The notes beneath the pieces were generated by a model that was not told where the DNA came from, ran no database searches, and saw only the letters and a program-made list of their open reading frames with translations. From CAVVZJ01 sp963752755 (GTDB taxonomy: Bacteria > Planctomycetota > Planctomycetia > Isosphaerales > Isosphaeraceae), in NCBI GenBank assembly GCA_963752755.1, contig CAVVZJ010000022.1:310001-374000 (forward strand): a stretch of 64,000 bases of DNA. The letters run 5' to 3'. Shown piece by piece: positions 17,263-27,666 of the stretch. A program made the position numbers and the translations under genes. Within the stretch, counting starts at the first letter, position 1; each line of letters begins with the position of its first letter.

Positions 17263-18330
17263 ATGCAATCGGGCAAGACAGACCGGGGGACGTGGGCTTG
17301 GGGGCCGGCTTCGTTGCTGGCGGTGGTCGTGCTGGTCGCCGGCTGTGAGCCGGACGTGTCGGTGCCCGCGGGTCCGTCGGGCACGGGCGTCGTGCCGACG
17401 GCACCGGCGAAGCAGGCAGTTCCCACGGTGGGCCTGGTCGTTCCCGAGGAAGGGAACCTCGCCGCGGCTGCCTTCGAGCGGACCGTTCGCAACGAGGCGG
17501 CCAGTGCCGAAGCCTTGGTCGATGGGGAGAAGTCGCGGCCTGGCAAGCAGGCGGAGGCCATCCGCGAGCTGGCGAGGCAAGGCATCACGTCGTTGATCGT
17601 GGTCCCGGCACCCGGTGAGGAGATCAGCTCGGCGCTCTCGGAGGTCCGGGCGGACGGAATCCCGGTCATTTTCCTCAACCGTCCCGGACCCGAAGGGATC
17701 AAGTCGCCAAGGGTGATGTACACGCCCTATGAGCAGACCGCCCGGGAGCTGGTCGAGGGCGCCGTGGCGTCGGCCCGCCAGGCGGGATTCCCCCCCGAGG
17801 CCCCGGCTGCAATCCTGGTCAATGGGCCCTACGACGACAACGGCCGCGAGATGCTCGCCGCCTTGCACCTGGCTCTCGACGAGGCGAAGGTCCCGACACT
17901 CCCCGACATCACGTTCCGCGGCTATCAGAAGGAGGCCAAGGAAGCGTTCAGCGCCTTCCTCCAGCAGCACCCGGACGTCGGCATGGTCTTCGCCATCGAG
18001 GACCAGGCAATCAAGGCCGCGGCCACGACCCGCGACAAGCTCGATCACGAGCCGCGGCGGTTCGTGATGGCCGGCTTCGCCTTCGAGTATGACACGATCC
18101 GGATGACCAACTTCAATGTCCCCGCCACTCTGGCGGAGGTCCGGGTCGAGGCCCTCGCGACCCGGGCTCTGCATGCCGCGCTGGAGCTTGCCGAGGGCCA
18201 GTCGCTCCCCGAGACGATCGTCGTCGAGACCCGGCTGTACCGTCCCAGCGGTCCCGAGCGTGAGGGCTACTTCCCCAGGTTCGCCCCGGGTCCGGAAACC
18301 GAAGCGTTCGGCCAGGAACCGGTGCGTTGA
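17263..18330 (+). CDS. Periplasmic sugar-binding-protein-like lipoprotein
   Basis: 355 residues from ATG 17263 (MQSGKTDRGTW), with AGGA closely upstream; an ATG at 17245 is an alternative. A lipoprotein signal ends in LVAGC. The mature part has the type-1 periplasmic binding fold of ribose/xylose-binding proteins: VGLVVPEEGN, IRELARQGITSLIVVPAPG, ADGIPVIFLNRP, then PAAILVNGPYDDNGREML and HPDVGMVFAIEDQAIKAA. It would bind a sugar or related ligand outside the cytoplasm. No ABC permease or ATPase gene is adjacent, so it may serve a remote transporter or act as a sensor. Converges on the LarA-like gene. Confidence 0.8.
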   Translation: MQSGKTDRGTWAWGPASLLAVVVLVAGCEPDVSVPAGPSGTGVVPTAPAKQAVPTVGLVVPEEGNLAAAAFERTVRNEAASAEALVDGEKSRPGKQAEAIRELARQGITSLIVVPAPGEEISSALSEVRADGIPVIFLNRPGPEGIKSPRVMYTPYEQTARELVEGAVASARQAGFPPEAPAAILVNGPYDDNGREMLAALHLALDEAKVPTLPDITFRGYQKEAKEAFSAFLQQHPDVGMVFAIEDQAIKAAATTRDKLDHEPRRFVMAGFAFEYDTIRMTNFNVPATLAEVRVEALATRALHAALELAEGQSLPETIVVETRLYRPSGPEREGYFPRFAPGPETEAFGQEPVR

Positions 18331-18343
18331 TTGGGCTTCGTGC

Positions 18344-19642
18344 TCAATGACGTCCCGCGGCGCGTCGGCCTCGGACGCTCTCGGGGAAGAGTGATTCCTG
18401 GTTGAGCGTGCCGTCAGGGCCGAACGGGATCGGCTGGAAGTCCGTTTCGAGACTCAGGTGCGGGTGGTGCCGGACCTCGCCCTCCAGGGCGGGGCTGACC
18501 CAGAGGGTGTTCAGCTCCAGGGTGTTCGGGATCAAGACCATCCGGACCTCGTCAAAGCTCACGCGCCAGCAGGTCTCCAGGCTGACCCGGAAGACGTCGC
18601 GATCGGTCGGCAACGTGATCGGGATGCGAGCGCGTTCGAGGAAGCAGGAGGTCAGGACGTTGATCCGGAACGGCTCGGGGTCCATCCGTCCGATCAGACG
18701 CTCGGTCGTCAGGTCGGCGAAGCCGACGCCGACGATGTTGCCGTGGCTCTCCTCGGAGGCGTCGAGCACGGCCAGGCGGGTGACGACGGGACGGTCGAAG
18801 TCGGACTGGGTCTCGACCATCAGGCGGCCGATGACGTTCGGGTCCATGCCGGCGCCCGAGTAGTTCTTCCCCAGCTCACCGACCATCAGAACGTCGATCT
18901 GATCGAACGGCAAGCGGCCCATGAGGTTGCGGGCCTTATCGAGCAAGCGGGGCTCGACCTCGAAGATCTCGTCGGGTTCGAGAGCCACGATCTCGGCGGG
19001 CTGGTCCTCGGCGTTCTCGAGGATCGCCACGCCGAGGGCGAAGGGCGTCTTCTCGACGAGGATCTTGCCGACGGCCGGCAGGACCTCCTTGACCCCCCGG
19101 AGTCCCAGTCGGTGGATCTGCTCGGCCCCCTGGCGCTTGCCCAGGCCGATGACGAGCATCTTCAGGACACCCGATTCGTGCGGGGCACGGAAGTCGGTGT
19201 GCGGCTTGACACGGTTCAGGAGGACGACGCCGTCCGCTTCGAAGGCGTTCTTGTCGAAGTAGATCGGTAGGCCGATCGGGCTCGTGCCGACGACGACGGT
19301 GTCCATCTCGGTGCGAACCTCGACACCCATCGTCTCGGGGGTAATCTCGTAGCCGGCGAGCAACTCGCGCTGACCCTCGCGGGTGGCGCCGCCGTGGCTG
19401 CCCATCGCGGCCACGATGAAGGGCTTGTAGCCCATTGCCTGGAGCGTTTCGACGGCCGCCTTCGCCACCGGCCGGATGGCGTGGATGCCCCGGCTGCCGA
19501 CGCCCACCGCAATCCGACCGCCGGCCGTCACGCGGTCGCGCAGACGGCTCTCCAGAATCAGGCGACGGACGGTGCCGGGGATGTCGGCCACGACGGGTTG
19601 CGGGATCGACTGGCGGACGCGGGCGATGGGCGGGAAGTTCAT
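18344..19642 (-). CDS. LarA-like (DUF2088) nickel-pincer isomerase family protein
   Basis: 432 residues from ATG 19642 (MNFPPIARVRQSIP). The pattern resembles the lactate racemase LarA superfamily: VGSRGIHAIRPVAKAAVETL, AAMGSHGGATREGQ, then HTDFRAPHESGVLKMLVIGLGKRQGAEQIH, whose His and Lys could correspond to the metal/cofactor ligands. Family members isomerise 2-hydroxy acids using a nickel-pincer nucleotide made by LarB/C/E. No larB, larC or larE lies in the window and the substrate is unknown. Assignment comes from overall pattern; a related DUF2088 protein without the cofactor is possible. Confidence 0.65.
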   Translation of the reverse strand: MNFPPIARVRQSIPQPVVADIPGTVRRLILESRLRDRVTAGGRIAVGVGSRGIHAIRPVAKAAVETLQAMGYKPFIVAAMGSHGGATREGQRELLAGYEITPETMGVEVRTEMDTVVVGTSPIGLPIYFDKNAFEADGVVLLNRVKPHTDFRAPHESGVLKMLVIGLGKRQGAEQIHRLGLRGVKEVLPAVGKILVEKTPFALGVAILENAEDQPAEIVALEPDEIFEVEPRLLDKARNLMGRLPFDQIDVLMVGELGKNYSGAGMDPNVIGRLMVETQSDFDRPVVTRLAVLDASEESHGNIVGVGFADLTTERLIGRMDPEPFRINVLTSCFLERARIPITLPTDRDVFRVSLETCWRVSFDEVRMVLIPNTLELNTLWVSPALEGEVRHHPHLSLETDFQPIPFGPDGTLNQESLFPESVRGRRAAGRH

Positions 19643-19901
19643 GGCGGGCCTTGGCGGCGGTTGCCGACCGGGTGGGGTCTCCAGAACCGGCCGAGGTTGG
19701 CCGATCCCGTCCAACTTTAGAGGCCGCCGTCACCGCCGTCAATCACGGCAGGCTCAGGGCCTCCTCCACGGTCGTTTCCCGACTTCGCGCAATTCTCCGT
19801 GACTCCCCGATTTCCTGGTTTACATTTGACCGCAGAACCGCCGGACCTCCCGCGGTACTGGCCTCTTTGTCCGGCCCGACCTGATGCCACGGAGTCTCCG
19901 C

Positions 19902-20879
19902 ATGACCCGACGAACCCCCCGACGCCGCGCGACCCGACCGGGCGTCGAGTCCATGGAAGGCCGCTGCCTGATGGCCGCGACGCCGATTGGCGTCGCGGGG
20001 GCGGCGGAGGTGTCGGCCTTGCCGGTTGCGGGGCTGGTGACGCAGCAGTTCACGGGACCGGTTACGCCGCTGGTGGGGTCGCCTTTGCTGATTACAATAA
20101 CCGTGACGAACTTCGGACCGCAGACGGCGCCGAATGTTCAGCTCGTCGATCATTTGCCGCAGGGTGCGGCCTTCGTGTCGGCCGGGGTCGTCGGGGGAGG
20201 GAACGTGTCGGGGAGTGACGGCACCGTGGTGTTCAACCTCGGCGACCTCGCCGCGGGTCAGAAGGCGACGGCCTTGCTGGTCGTCAAGCCGACGCGGCTC
20301 GGGACCCTCCTGAACGCGATCGGCGCGGCGGCGAACGTGGTCAACCCGCAGCCGGTGCGTGCCCTCTCGGCTCTGTCGATCCCGGTCTTCTCGAGCCATC
20401 CCGTCCCCTTCCGCACGCCGACGGCCTTCGCCCCGTTGCGGTTCGGCTCAGGGAACTTCCCCACCCAGATCACGCTCTCGTTCACCAAGCCGCTCGACCC
20501 GATCAGCGCGCAGAACCCGGCGAACTATTTGGTCTTCGTGGTCCAGCCCGACCCGGTGATCGGCGACGTGGTGGATGTGGCGGTGCCGGTGGCGTCGGTG
20601 AACTACCGGGCGCGGACGCAGGCCGTCGTGATCCGGCTGGCGAAACACATCCCGCTCAAGACGCAATTCCTTCTGGACGTGAACGGCCAGCCACCCTCGG
20701 GCGTGCGGACGGCCTCGGGCGCCTTGATCGACGGCGACGAGGACGGACAGCCGGGCGGCGACTTCATCACGACCGTCGGCCCGGTGTATGCCCGCGGCAA
20801 CCTCCCGCGCGGCTTCCCGGCGATCCCGTTCCCCGGCCCACGGCCGCCCTACCTCCACAAGATCCGGGGCACTCCCTGA
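19902..20879 (+). CDS. LEPR-XLL-type tagged secreted protein with DUF11-like domain
   Basis: About 325 residues from ATG 19902, which has GGAG about 8 nt before it (ATG 19884 is possible). The Arg-rich N-terminus followed by GVESMEGRCLMA is a variant of the planctomycete LEPR-XLL tag carried by large exported proteins. Residues 40-150 resemble a DUF11-type Ig-like domain (ITITVTNFGPQTAPNVQLVD, LGDLAAGQKATALLVV). The second half contains SFTKPLDPISAQNPANYLVF, an Ig-like/invasin-type adhesion pattern. Likely cell-surface; no catalytic residues seen. Two other tagged proteins occur in the window. Confidence 0.7.
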   Translation: MTRRTPRRRATRPGVESMEGRCLMAATPIGVAGAAEVSALPVAGLVTQQFTGPVTPLVGSPLLITITVTNFGPQTAPNVQLVDHLPQGAAFVSAGVVGGGNVSGSDGTVVFNLGDLAAGQKATALLVVKPTRLGTLLNAIGAAANVVNPQPVRALSALSIPVFSSHPVPFRTPTAFAPLRFGSGNFPTQITLSFTKPLDPISAQNPANYLVFVVQPDPVIGDVVDVAVPVASVNYRARTQAVVIRLAKHIPLKTQFLLDVNGQPPSGVRTASGALIDGDEDGQPGGDFITTVGPVYARGNLPRGFPAIPFPGPRPPYLHKIRGTP

Positions 20880-21417
20880 TCGAGACGAACGCGCCCGGGA
20901 CGTCTCGCGGACGCGCCGGGACGCTTGAAGGACAGCGGAGGGACGCTGCGGATTGGACGGAATGCCAGATTGCAAATGCCAGGATGACAGAAACTTAAGA
21001 CACCAAATTGCCCATTTTGAAGTTCGTTCGGCTGCTCATGGGCCGAGAGTGGTGGACGGCGCCCGAGGAGGGCGGGGCCAGCCAGCGTGGCCCACGTTGG
21101 TAGTCGGAACCGGCAGTGAGATTGGGGCTCAACCGAGCCGGGACCCCGACCCCGGTCCGAGGCGACGTGCAGTCGAACCACCAATCTTGGCCCCTGAGCG
21201 CGTTCGGCGCCCGGGACGCGCCCGGGCGCGACGCCGATTGCAACCGGATTGCCAAGGAACGACGGCCCAGCGATCTGCCGGGTGCAGGGAGGAATATACG
21301 TCGCAGTGGGCTCGCGGGCTACCGGGTCGGGCCGTTCTCCGTGATCCCGGTCCGAGCCGGCCGGGAGGCGGACCCACGCGGAAGGCCGGCGACGTGGGGA
21401 TGCCATCCCGCAACGGC
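20880..21417. other. 538-bp intergenic region carrying repeat copy B
   Basis: The gap separates the converging ends of the LEPR-XLL protein and the PEP-CTERM protein. No gene is credible. It contains repeat copy B at 20890-21032. The rest is GC-rich with no obvious hairpin plus T-run. Confidence 0.5.
20890..21032 (-). repeat. Dispersed two-box repeat, copy B
   Basis: Read on the minus strand, box 1 (GCCGAACGAACTTCAAAATGG) is at 21032-21012. Box 2 begins GCGTCCCTCCG at 20946 and continues with GCGTCCCG and ACGTCCCG down to about 20890. The spacer is 65 nt, one less than in the other three copies, and unrelated in sequence to copy A. Confidence 0.7.
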
Positions 21418-21972
21418 TCACGCGGGCCTGGGGCCGCCCCTCCGACGCCCCCACAACAACATGGCCGCCAGGGAGGCAAGCCCGGACGCTGCCATCGACG
21501 CGGTGCTCGGTTCCGGTACGACGGAGGCGATGGACGACGGCCCCACGGTCGTGCCTGAGATGAAGTCGAAATCGAGCGTATTGCTATCGAACCCGAGGAT
21601 TGCGTAACCCTGGGTCGAAGGCGCCAGGGGGCTCGTGAAGCGGAATTCGGCCGAGTTGCCGGGCTGGATGTCCGTCGCGACGGAGGGCGATTCCCAGGAG
21701 ATCAGGGAGTCGCCAGGGGAATAGGTCGCGAACCAGCCGGCCGTCGAGTCGATCGAGGTCAGGTCGGCCGCCGGATCGACGTCGATGCGGAGCGCAATAG
21801 CGGACAGGGTGCTGGCGGCCTCGTTGGTGAGCGTATAGACGTAGTTGGTGTTCCCGAGCGGGTCGGTCGAGGTCGAGGTGGACAGGGTGGTCAGGAGGCT
21901 AGCTTCGGCGGTCCCTCCGGCGGTGGCCGCGAGCAGCACGAGCGAAGTGACGAGGCTCTTGTTCAGGCGCAT
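21418..21972 (-). CDS. PEP-CTERM-anchored secreted protein
   Basis: 184 residues from ATG 21972 with AGAGG upstream. It has an N-terminal signal peptide (MRLNKSLVTSLVLLAATAGGTAEA), a beta-rich Ser/Thr-rich body and a canonical C-terminal sorting signal: VPEPSTASMAASG, a hydrophobic helix and a basic GRRRGG end. In known systems the PEP motif is recognised by an exosortase (EpsH-type), linked to exopolysaccharide production, consistent with the polysaccharide loci here. No exosortase gene is in the window. The body domain is not recognised. Confidence 0.85.
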   Translation of the reverse strand: MRLNKSLVTSLVLLAATAGGTAEASLLTTLSTSTSTDPLGNTNYVYTLTNEAASTLSAIALRIDVDPAADLTSIDSTAGWFATYSPGDSLISWESPSVATDIQPGNSAEFRFTSPLAPSTQGYAILGFDSNTLDFDFISGTTVGPSSIASVVPEPSTASMAASGLASLAAMLLWGRRRGGPRPA

Positions 21973-22110
21973 GTTGTACCTCTCTTTGGTGGGGAAGGGG
22001 CTCGGCTCGGGTGATGCAGGGCGTCGAGGCGCACGCACCCCGCCACCAGGCGACCCGGCGAGGCCCGCGTCTGGGTCGCCGCGACCGCCCGTGGGCGCCG
22101 GCACGGCCGG

Positions 22111-23523
22111 TCAATACCGGGGATGCCAGTCGGCGACGTAGTTGAACCAGGTCAGCCCGTAGAAGATCGCGGTCTCGGGGTTGGGCTCGGCGATGAACTC
22201 CGTGCCTTGCAGGAAGATCCGGTAGGTCCCGCCGGCCTCCGGCTGGATGAACGCGTTCTGGCGGTACGCCAGGCCGCTCCGGAGCTCGCCATCGAAAGCC
22301 GAGCGGAAATTCAGGCTCGACGACAGGGCCCTCGACCAGCCGCTGCCCGTGCCGGGCGGCACCGGGTGGAATCCGTTGCGGAACATCCAGAGTAGCGCAT
22401 CGCGGTAGCTCAGGCCCGTCGCCGGGACCGACGTCGGCGGGATCGGGTCGTAGAGCTGGAGCGGCCGGGTGTCGATCCCCACGCCCTGGTTCTGGTTGTT
22501 GGCGAACTCCCCGTCTGGCAGGACTCGATCGGGGTCGATGACCAGGCCGATCGTCACGACCCCCGACCAGGGGGGCAGCGCCGCCGGCCAGGACGAGGGG
22601 GGCGCCATGTTAAGCGTGATCGTCGTCGAGGCCCCTGGGGCCAGGCCGGCGACGGTCGTGGACTGGAGGGGGATGTCGAACCGGGGGTCGATCACCGAGT
22701 CGGACGAGAGGTACACGGTCGCCTTGAAGGTGCCGGCACGCCCCTGGCCCTGATTCTTGACCGTGGCCGTGACGACGTATTGCGCGTTGGCGGCCACGGG
22801 GCCGTTCAGCTCGCCGGTGGCGTCGGCGGGGACGCGGTAGCTGAACGAGGTCGCCGTCAGGTCCGGGACCCGCACGAACCGGCCGAGCAGCTGCGCCGAG
22901 GCCGACGCCGACTCCTGGACGAAGAACTGGCTGATGGTGCTGTAGCCGCTGCCCGAGACCGACCCGAAGCCGACGAGCTCCAGCGTGAACTGACTCCCGT
23001 CCGGGGTCGTGAAGACCCGGGAGAAGAAGCCCGATGGCAGGAAGACCGAGTCGGAGTCGCCGATCGGATCCCCCGTATTGGGGCTGTTGATGATGTCGAA
23101 TCGGAAGCTGAAGTCCTGCGGGCCGACGCCGGACGGGGTCGCCACGTTCGCCGTCACCCGGAAGTCGATCGCGTCGATACCCGTATCGACGGCGATCGTC
23201 CCGTTGAAGAAGGTCAGGTTCCCGAGGGAGAACACCTGGTCCTCATCCACGTCGAAGTTCGAGGCCGCCGAGAAGTTCAGACTGCTCGGCGGGGTCCCGA
23301 AGGTCGCATCCCCCCAGGCGATGCTGCTCGTCCCGACTCCGGTGATCACCGCCGAGCTCGGGACGGGGTTCAGGAAGACCGCCGACGGCGTCCCCCCGAA
23401 GAGCGCGAGGAGCTGCCGACGCTCCAGACGCTCGACCCCGATCGGCGTCGACCGGCGTCGGTGTTGTGGATTGACGGTCCGCCCGGTGATCCTCGCGGGA
23501 GAGCCTCTTCGATTCGGTCGCAT
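22111..23523 (-). CDS. LEPR-XLL-tagged surface protein with choice-of-anchor K and CARDB-like domains
   Basis: 470 residues. The ATG at 23523 is preceded by GAAGGAGG, a perfect ribosome-binding site. The N-terminal tag reads IGVERLERRQLLALFGG. Residues 45-230 fit a choice-of-anchor K type beta domain (SSIAWGDATFGTPPSSLNF, GPQDFSFRFDIINSPNTGD). Residues 240-380 resemble CARDB, a bacterial Ig-like adhesion domain (TATVKNQGQGRAGTFKATVY, LAPGASTTITLNM, PDGEFANNQNQ). The C-terminal 100 residues are unassigned. Probably an exported structural or adhesive protein. It is adjacent to the PEP-CTERM gene on the same strand and could be co-expressed with it. Confidence 0.78.
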   Translation of the reverse strand: MRPNRRGSPARITGRTVNPQHRRRSTPIGVERLERRQLLALFGGTPSAVFLNPVPSSAVITGVGTSSIAWGDATFGTPPSSLNFSAASNFDVDEDQVFSLGNLTFFNGTIAVDTGIDAIDFRVTANVATPSGVGPQDFSFRFDIINSPNTGDPIGDSDSVFLPSGFFSRVFTTPDGSQFTLELVGFGSVSGSGYSTISQFFVQESASASAQLLGRFVRVPDLTATSFSYRVPADATGELNGPVAANAQYVVTATVKNQGQGRAGTFKATVYLSSDSVIDPRFDIPLQSTTVAGLAPGASTTITLNMAPPSSWPAALPPWSGVVTIGLVIDPDRVLPDGEFANNQNQGVGIDTRPLQLYDPIPPTSVPATGLSYRDALLWMFRNGFHPVPPGTGSGWSRALSSSLNFRSAFDGELRSGLAYRQNAFIQPEAGGTYRIFLQGTEFIAEPNPETAIFYGLTWFNYVADWHPRY

Positions 23524-23822
23524 GGCTCGCCTCCTTCGCGAATAAGAGTTATCCTTTCCACCATCAGTATTAGTGGTCCCAGATGCACTTTTCCGAAATA
23601 TTTTCTAAAAAAAATGATCGACCAGGATCGGTATTCCGCATTTATTGTTACCGTTTCGGCCATGCAAAGAATATTCGCCGACGGTGGCCGACGTCGGCCC
23701 ACACCTGCGGCGGCCGGCGCGCACGACGCCGCCGACCGGGGCGGGGCCGAGGCACCGCGGCGGTCGGCGGCGTCGCATGCCATCCGGGATCATCCGGGGT
23801 GGATCGCCGGGCGATCCAGGGA
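23524..23822 (-). promoter_or_regulatory. AT-rich upstream region of the LEPR-XLL gene
   Basis: About 300 bp with a patch that is strikingly AT-rich for this genome (about 23541-23645), including a run of eight A at 23608-23615. It lies directly upstream of the minus-strand surface protein and downstream of nothing but the end of malate dehydrogenase. Likely the promoter region of the surface-protein gene; no -35/-10 pair is clear enough to place. Confidence 0.35.
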
Positions 23823-24815
<993 letters not shown>

Positions 24816-25115
24816 GAGTCCGTCTCCCGTGGAAAAGTGCGCAGGCCGGGGGGACACAGCCCGGGAAAAGGACGATCATAACGCAGCACGCCCACCGGCT
24901 TCGAGCCCCCATCGTCACCGGGCGTCGGGGCGATGGCAACGTCCCAGGTCTGGCGTCGGGACCCTCACCCGGCCGCTGCACAGCTACCCTCTCCCAGCGT
25001 AAGAGGATTCATTCCGGCCCGGCGTCTCCGGAAGGCGGACTGGGGAGATGGGCCGGGTGTGGTCCTCCCGGAGTCGGCAACGCCCCTGAGGCGTGGGGAG
25101 CGTTCCTCGCCTGGA
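24816..25115 (-). other. Intergenic region between MFS transporter end and mdh start
   Basis: 300 bp. It contains a minus-strand TATGAT (24878-24883) reading toward mdh, and a near-palindrome at about 25078-25103 (AACGCCCC...GGGGAGCGTT) just after the transporter stop, which could terminate its transcript although no T-run follows. No gene seen. Confidence 0.35.
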
Positions 25116-26559
25116 TCAACGCTTCGGGGCCGCCTTGAGCCGGGCAAGCATCAAGGCCATCTCCCGGGGCAGGTGACGCGCCCCGGTGAGGAAGACGACG
25201 CCCGAAAGCAGGATGGCCGGCACGACGACGAGCAGGCCAGCCACGACGTTTTCCGGCGGCTGACCCTCCGGCTTCATCGGCACGGCGCCTAACGCGGCGA
25301 GGGCCTGGCCGAAGGAGGTGGACATCGCGTCGGTCCGGCCGAAGTAGTGGGCGACCCAGCCAATCAAGGGAGGGGACCAGAGGTCGCCGAGCAGGTGGAC
25401 GCCCGCCAGAGCGATCGCGTTGGCCGTGGCCCGCATGTTCGGTGGGATGACGTTGGCGATAATGGTGTTGCAAGGCGCCGTGTTGACGAACATCAGGAGT
25501 TCGGCAAAGAAGATCCCGACATAGATCAAGGCGGCCTGCCTCGCGAGCAAGCCGAGGAGCACGAACGGCACCGCCGCCAGCATCGCCACGCCCGGCACGA
25601 CGAACAAGGCGCGGGGATGGGTCGGCGCCAGGCGATCGCAGACCCAGCCGCCGGTGAGCATCCCGAGAACCGCCGCGACGACGGTGATCGCTCCGAGGAT
25701 GAGGGTCGCCCGGTCGAGCGGGATCGCGCGGGTGGCGCCGAGGAAGTACGGCATCCAGAAGACCAGGCCGCCGATCGCGAACGTGTAGAAGGCCATGCCG
25801 AGGACGCTGTAGGTGTACGACGAGTTGACCAGCAGGTCGCGATAATCCTCCCGGCTGGCCCCGGCCCGCTCGTGCTCGCGAAGCCGCTCGGTGTCGATCC
25901 CCTCGGCCAGGCCGCGCGGCGGATCGGGCAGCGTGAAGGCCAGCAAGGCCAGCGCCAGGCCCGGCAGGCCGACCACGAAGAAGGCGGGTCGCCAGCCGAA
26001 GTTTGCTGCGATCGCACCGCCGACCGCGATCCCGAGGGCGGCTGCCGAGCGGCATGGCGAGGTAGAACCAGGAGAGGACGCGGGTTCGCAACCGGCGGGG
26101 GAAGAGGTCCACCAGGAGCGTCGGGGCGATGACCCCATAGGTCGCCTCGCCGATGCCGAGAAAGCTCCGCGAGATGGCAAGCTGCCCGTAGCTGCGGGCC
26201 AGACCGCTGCCGAGTGTCGCGAGACTCCAGATCCCGACGCCCAGGCCCAGCAGCCAGGTGCGACGCCAGCGGTCGCCCGCCCAGCCCATGACCGGGGCGC
26301 AGAGCGAGTGGCTGATCAGGTAGATCGTGGCCAGCCAGCCGGCCATCGCGAGCGGGATGCCGAGCCCCCCCTGCTCCGCCGGCTGCCGCAAGGGCTTGAG
26401 CACGGCCGAGAGGACGTTGCGGTCGGTGAAGTCCAGCAGGTGCATGGCGAACAGCACGCCGAAGGCTGCCAGGGCCACCCTCGGGGGAACCGGTCCCGCC
26501 ACCTTCGCCGGTCGTGGCTCCGGCGATGGCTCCGACTCCTGGGTGGTCGGGATCGTCAT
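25116..26559 (-). CDS. Major facilitator superfamily transporter, reading frame broken once
   Basis: From ATG 26559 (MTIPTTQESEPSP) the first half reads in one frame through the hallmark MFS loop (GWAGDRWRRTWLLG) to FYLAMPLGS. The second half continues in another frame from ALGIAVGGAIAANFGWR to the stop. One extra base in a G/C run at about 26037-26043 explains the break; its removal restores PLGSALGIAVGG and a protein of about 480 residues with 12 predicted membrane helices. The overall pattern resembles the Spinster-like/organic-solute branch. Substrate unknown. The break could be a consensus error or real inactivation. Confidence 0.75.
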
Positions 26560-26776
26560 GCTCGCGGCCCTTCTGCGTCGCGTGGAGGAATCGCGGGTCG
26601 GGACCCGTCGAACCAGGCCGCCTCGTCGGGGCCCGGTTCGGGTCTTGATGCTACGACGGCACGTCCGGGGCGTCCAGAGGAGGTCCGGCTGTCGCGGGGA
26701 GAAACACGAGGGGGAAGAGAGCCGCTGCGAGATCGAGCGACGCCGTTGACGGCATCGGGAGAGCTTCGGGAACCGG

Positions 26777-27530
26777 TCAGGCATCGTCGGGCCCGCCTTC
26801 GTCCTCGCCCTCGATCCTGACATGAAGGCGAAACGCCTGAAGGAACCGCTCGAAGCTGGCCCGGGTGATCGACTCGGGGGCGCGGAGGCGGAGGAGCTTC
26901 CCCTGGTCGGGACCCCAGAGGCGAAGGTCGAGGCGGACGGCCGAGGCGGAGGACGCTCCGCGACGGGCAGGACGATGGGGAGGAGGCGGTGGAGGTGGAG
27001 GTGGAGGGAGGAGTTTTGCCCTCGGGGCGGAAGACCTCGTCGGGACCGAGGGCGCCGGCGAAGCGGGCGGATTCGAGGAAGGCGGAGGCGGCGGCGTCCT
27101 TGGCGGAGCTGGTGATGTGGTGATGGTGATAGAGCAGGTTGGCGAGCGTCGGAGGGTCGGGCACCTGGCGACCCGAGAGGCGGACGGCCAGCTCAGCGTA
27201 GAGGGGCGGTTCGAGCAAGGCACGGCGATGGAGGGCGGGCAAGGCGTCGGGATCGACGGGGTGGAGAATGGCGCGGGCGAGGTCGGTCAGGGCATAGCCG
27301 TCGCCGCGAAGGTCCAGCAGGCCGAACTGTCGGGCGGCGCTGAGGCGGGCGGAGAAGGAGGGCGTCCGGATGTTCTTGATCCCCAATGCCGAGGCGATCG
27401 GCTCGGCCGGCAGGCCGTCCAGCCCCTTCCGATCGACGACCCTCGCCAGCTCGATCGCCTCGGCCAGGGGAACGCCCGGGTAGCGGTGGCTGCGTTCGCG
27501 ACGGCGGGGGTGGGGGTCATTCGCGGGCAT
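26777..27530 (-). CDS. Winged-helix-like protein of unknown function with proline-rich linker, frame broken once
   Basis: From ATG 27530 (MPANDPHPRRRERSHRYPG) about 160 residues read cleanly: YPGVPLAEAIELARVVDRKG, a helix-turn-helix-like block (FSARLSAARQFGLLDLRGDGYALTDLARAI) and LLYHHHHITSSAKDAAASAFLESARF. This resembles DUF5343-type proteins. After FRPEGK the frame shifts at a TTTT run (27014-27017, one T too many). The continuation is LLPPPPPPPPPPHRPA and a conserved-looking end DLRLWGPDQGKLLRL. Repaired length is about 250 residues. Function unknown; a DNA-binding role is inference. Confidence 0.6.
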
Positions 27531-27666
27531 GGGTGGGTTGCGTGGGGGTGGTCCGTGGGTGGGTGAGGTCGGGGAGTCCGACCGCGGGCCTCGGTGAGGG
27601 AGGCGATGGTCGATGAGGGAGGGTCGATGATCAGGTACCCGGACACCGGCCTGGCGGGCCAGGCGG

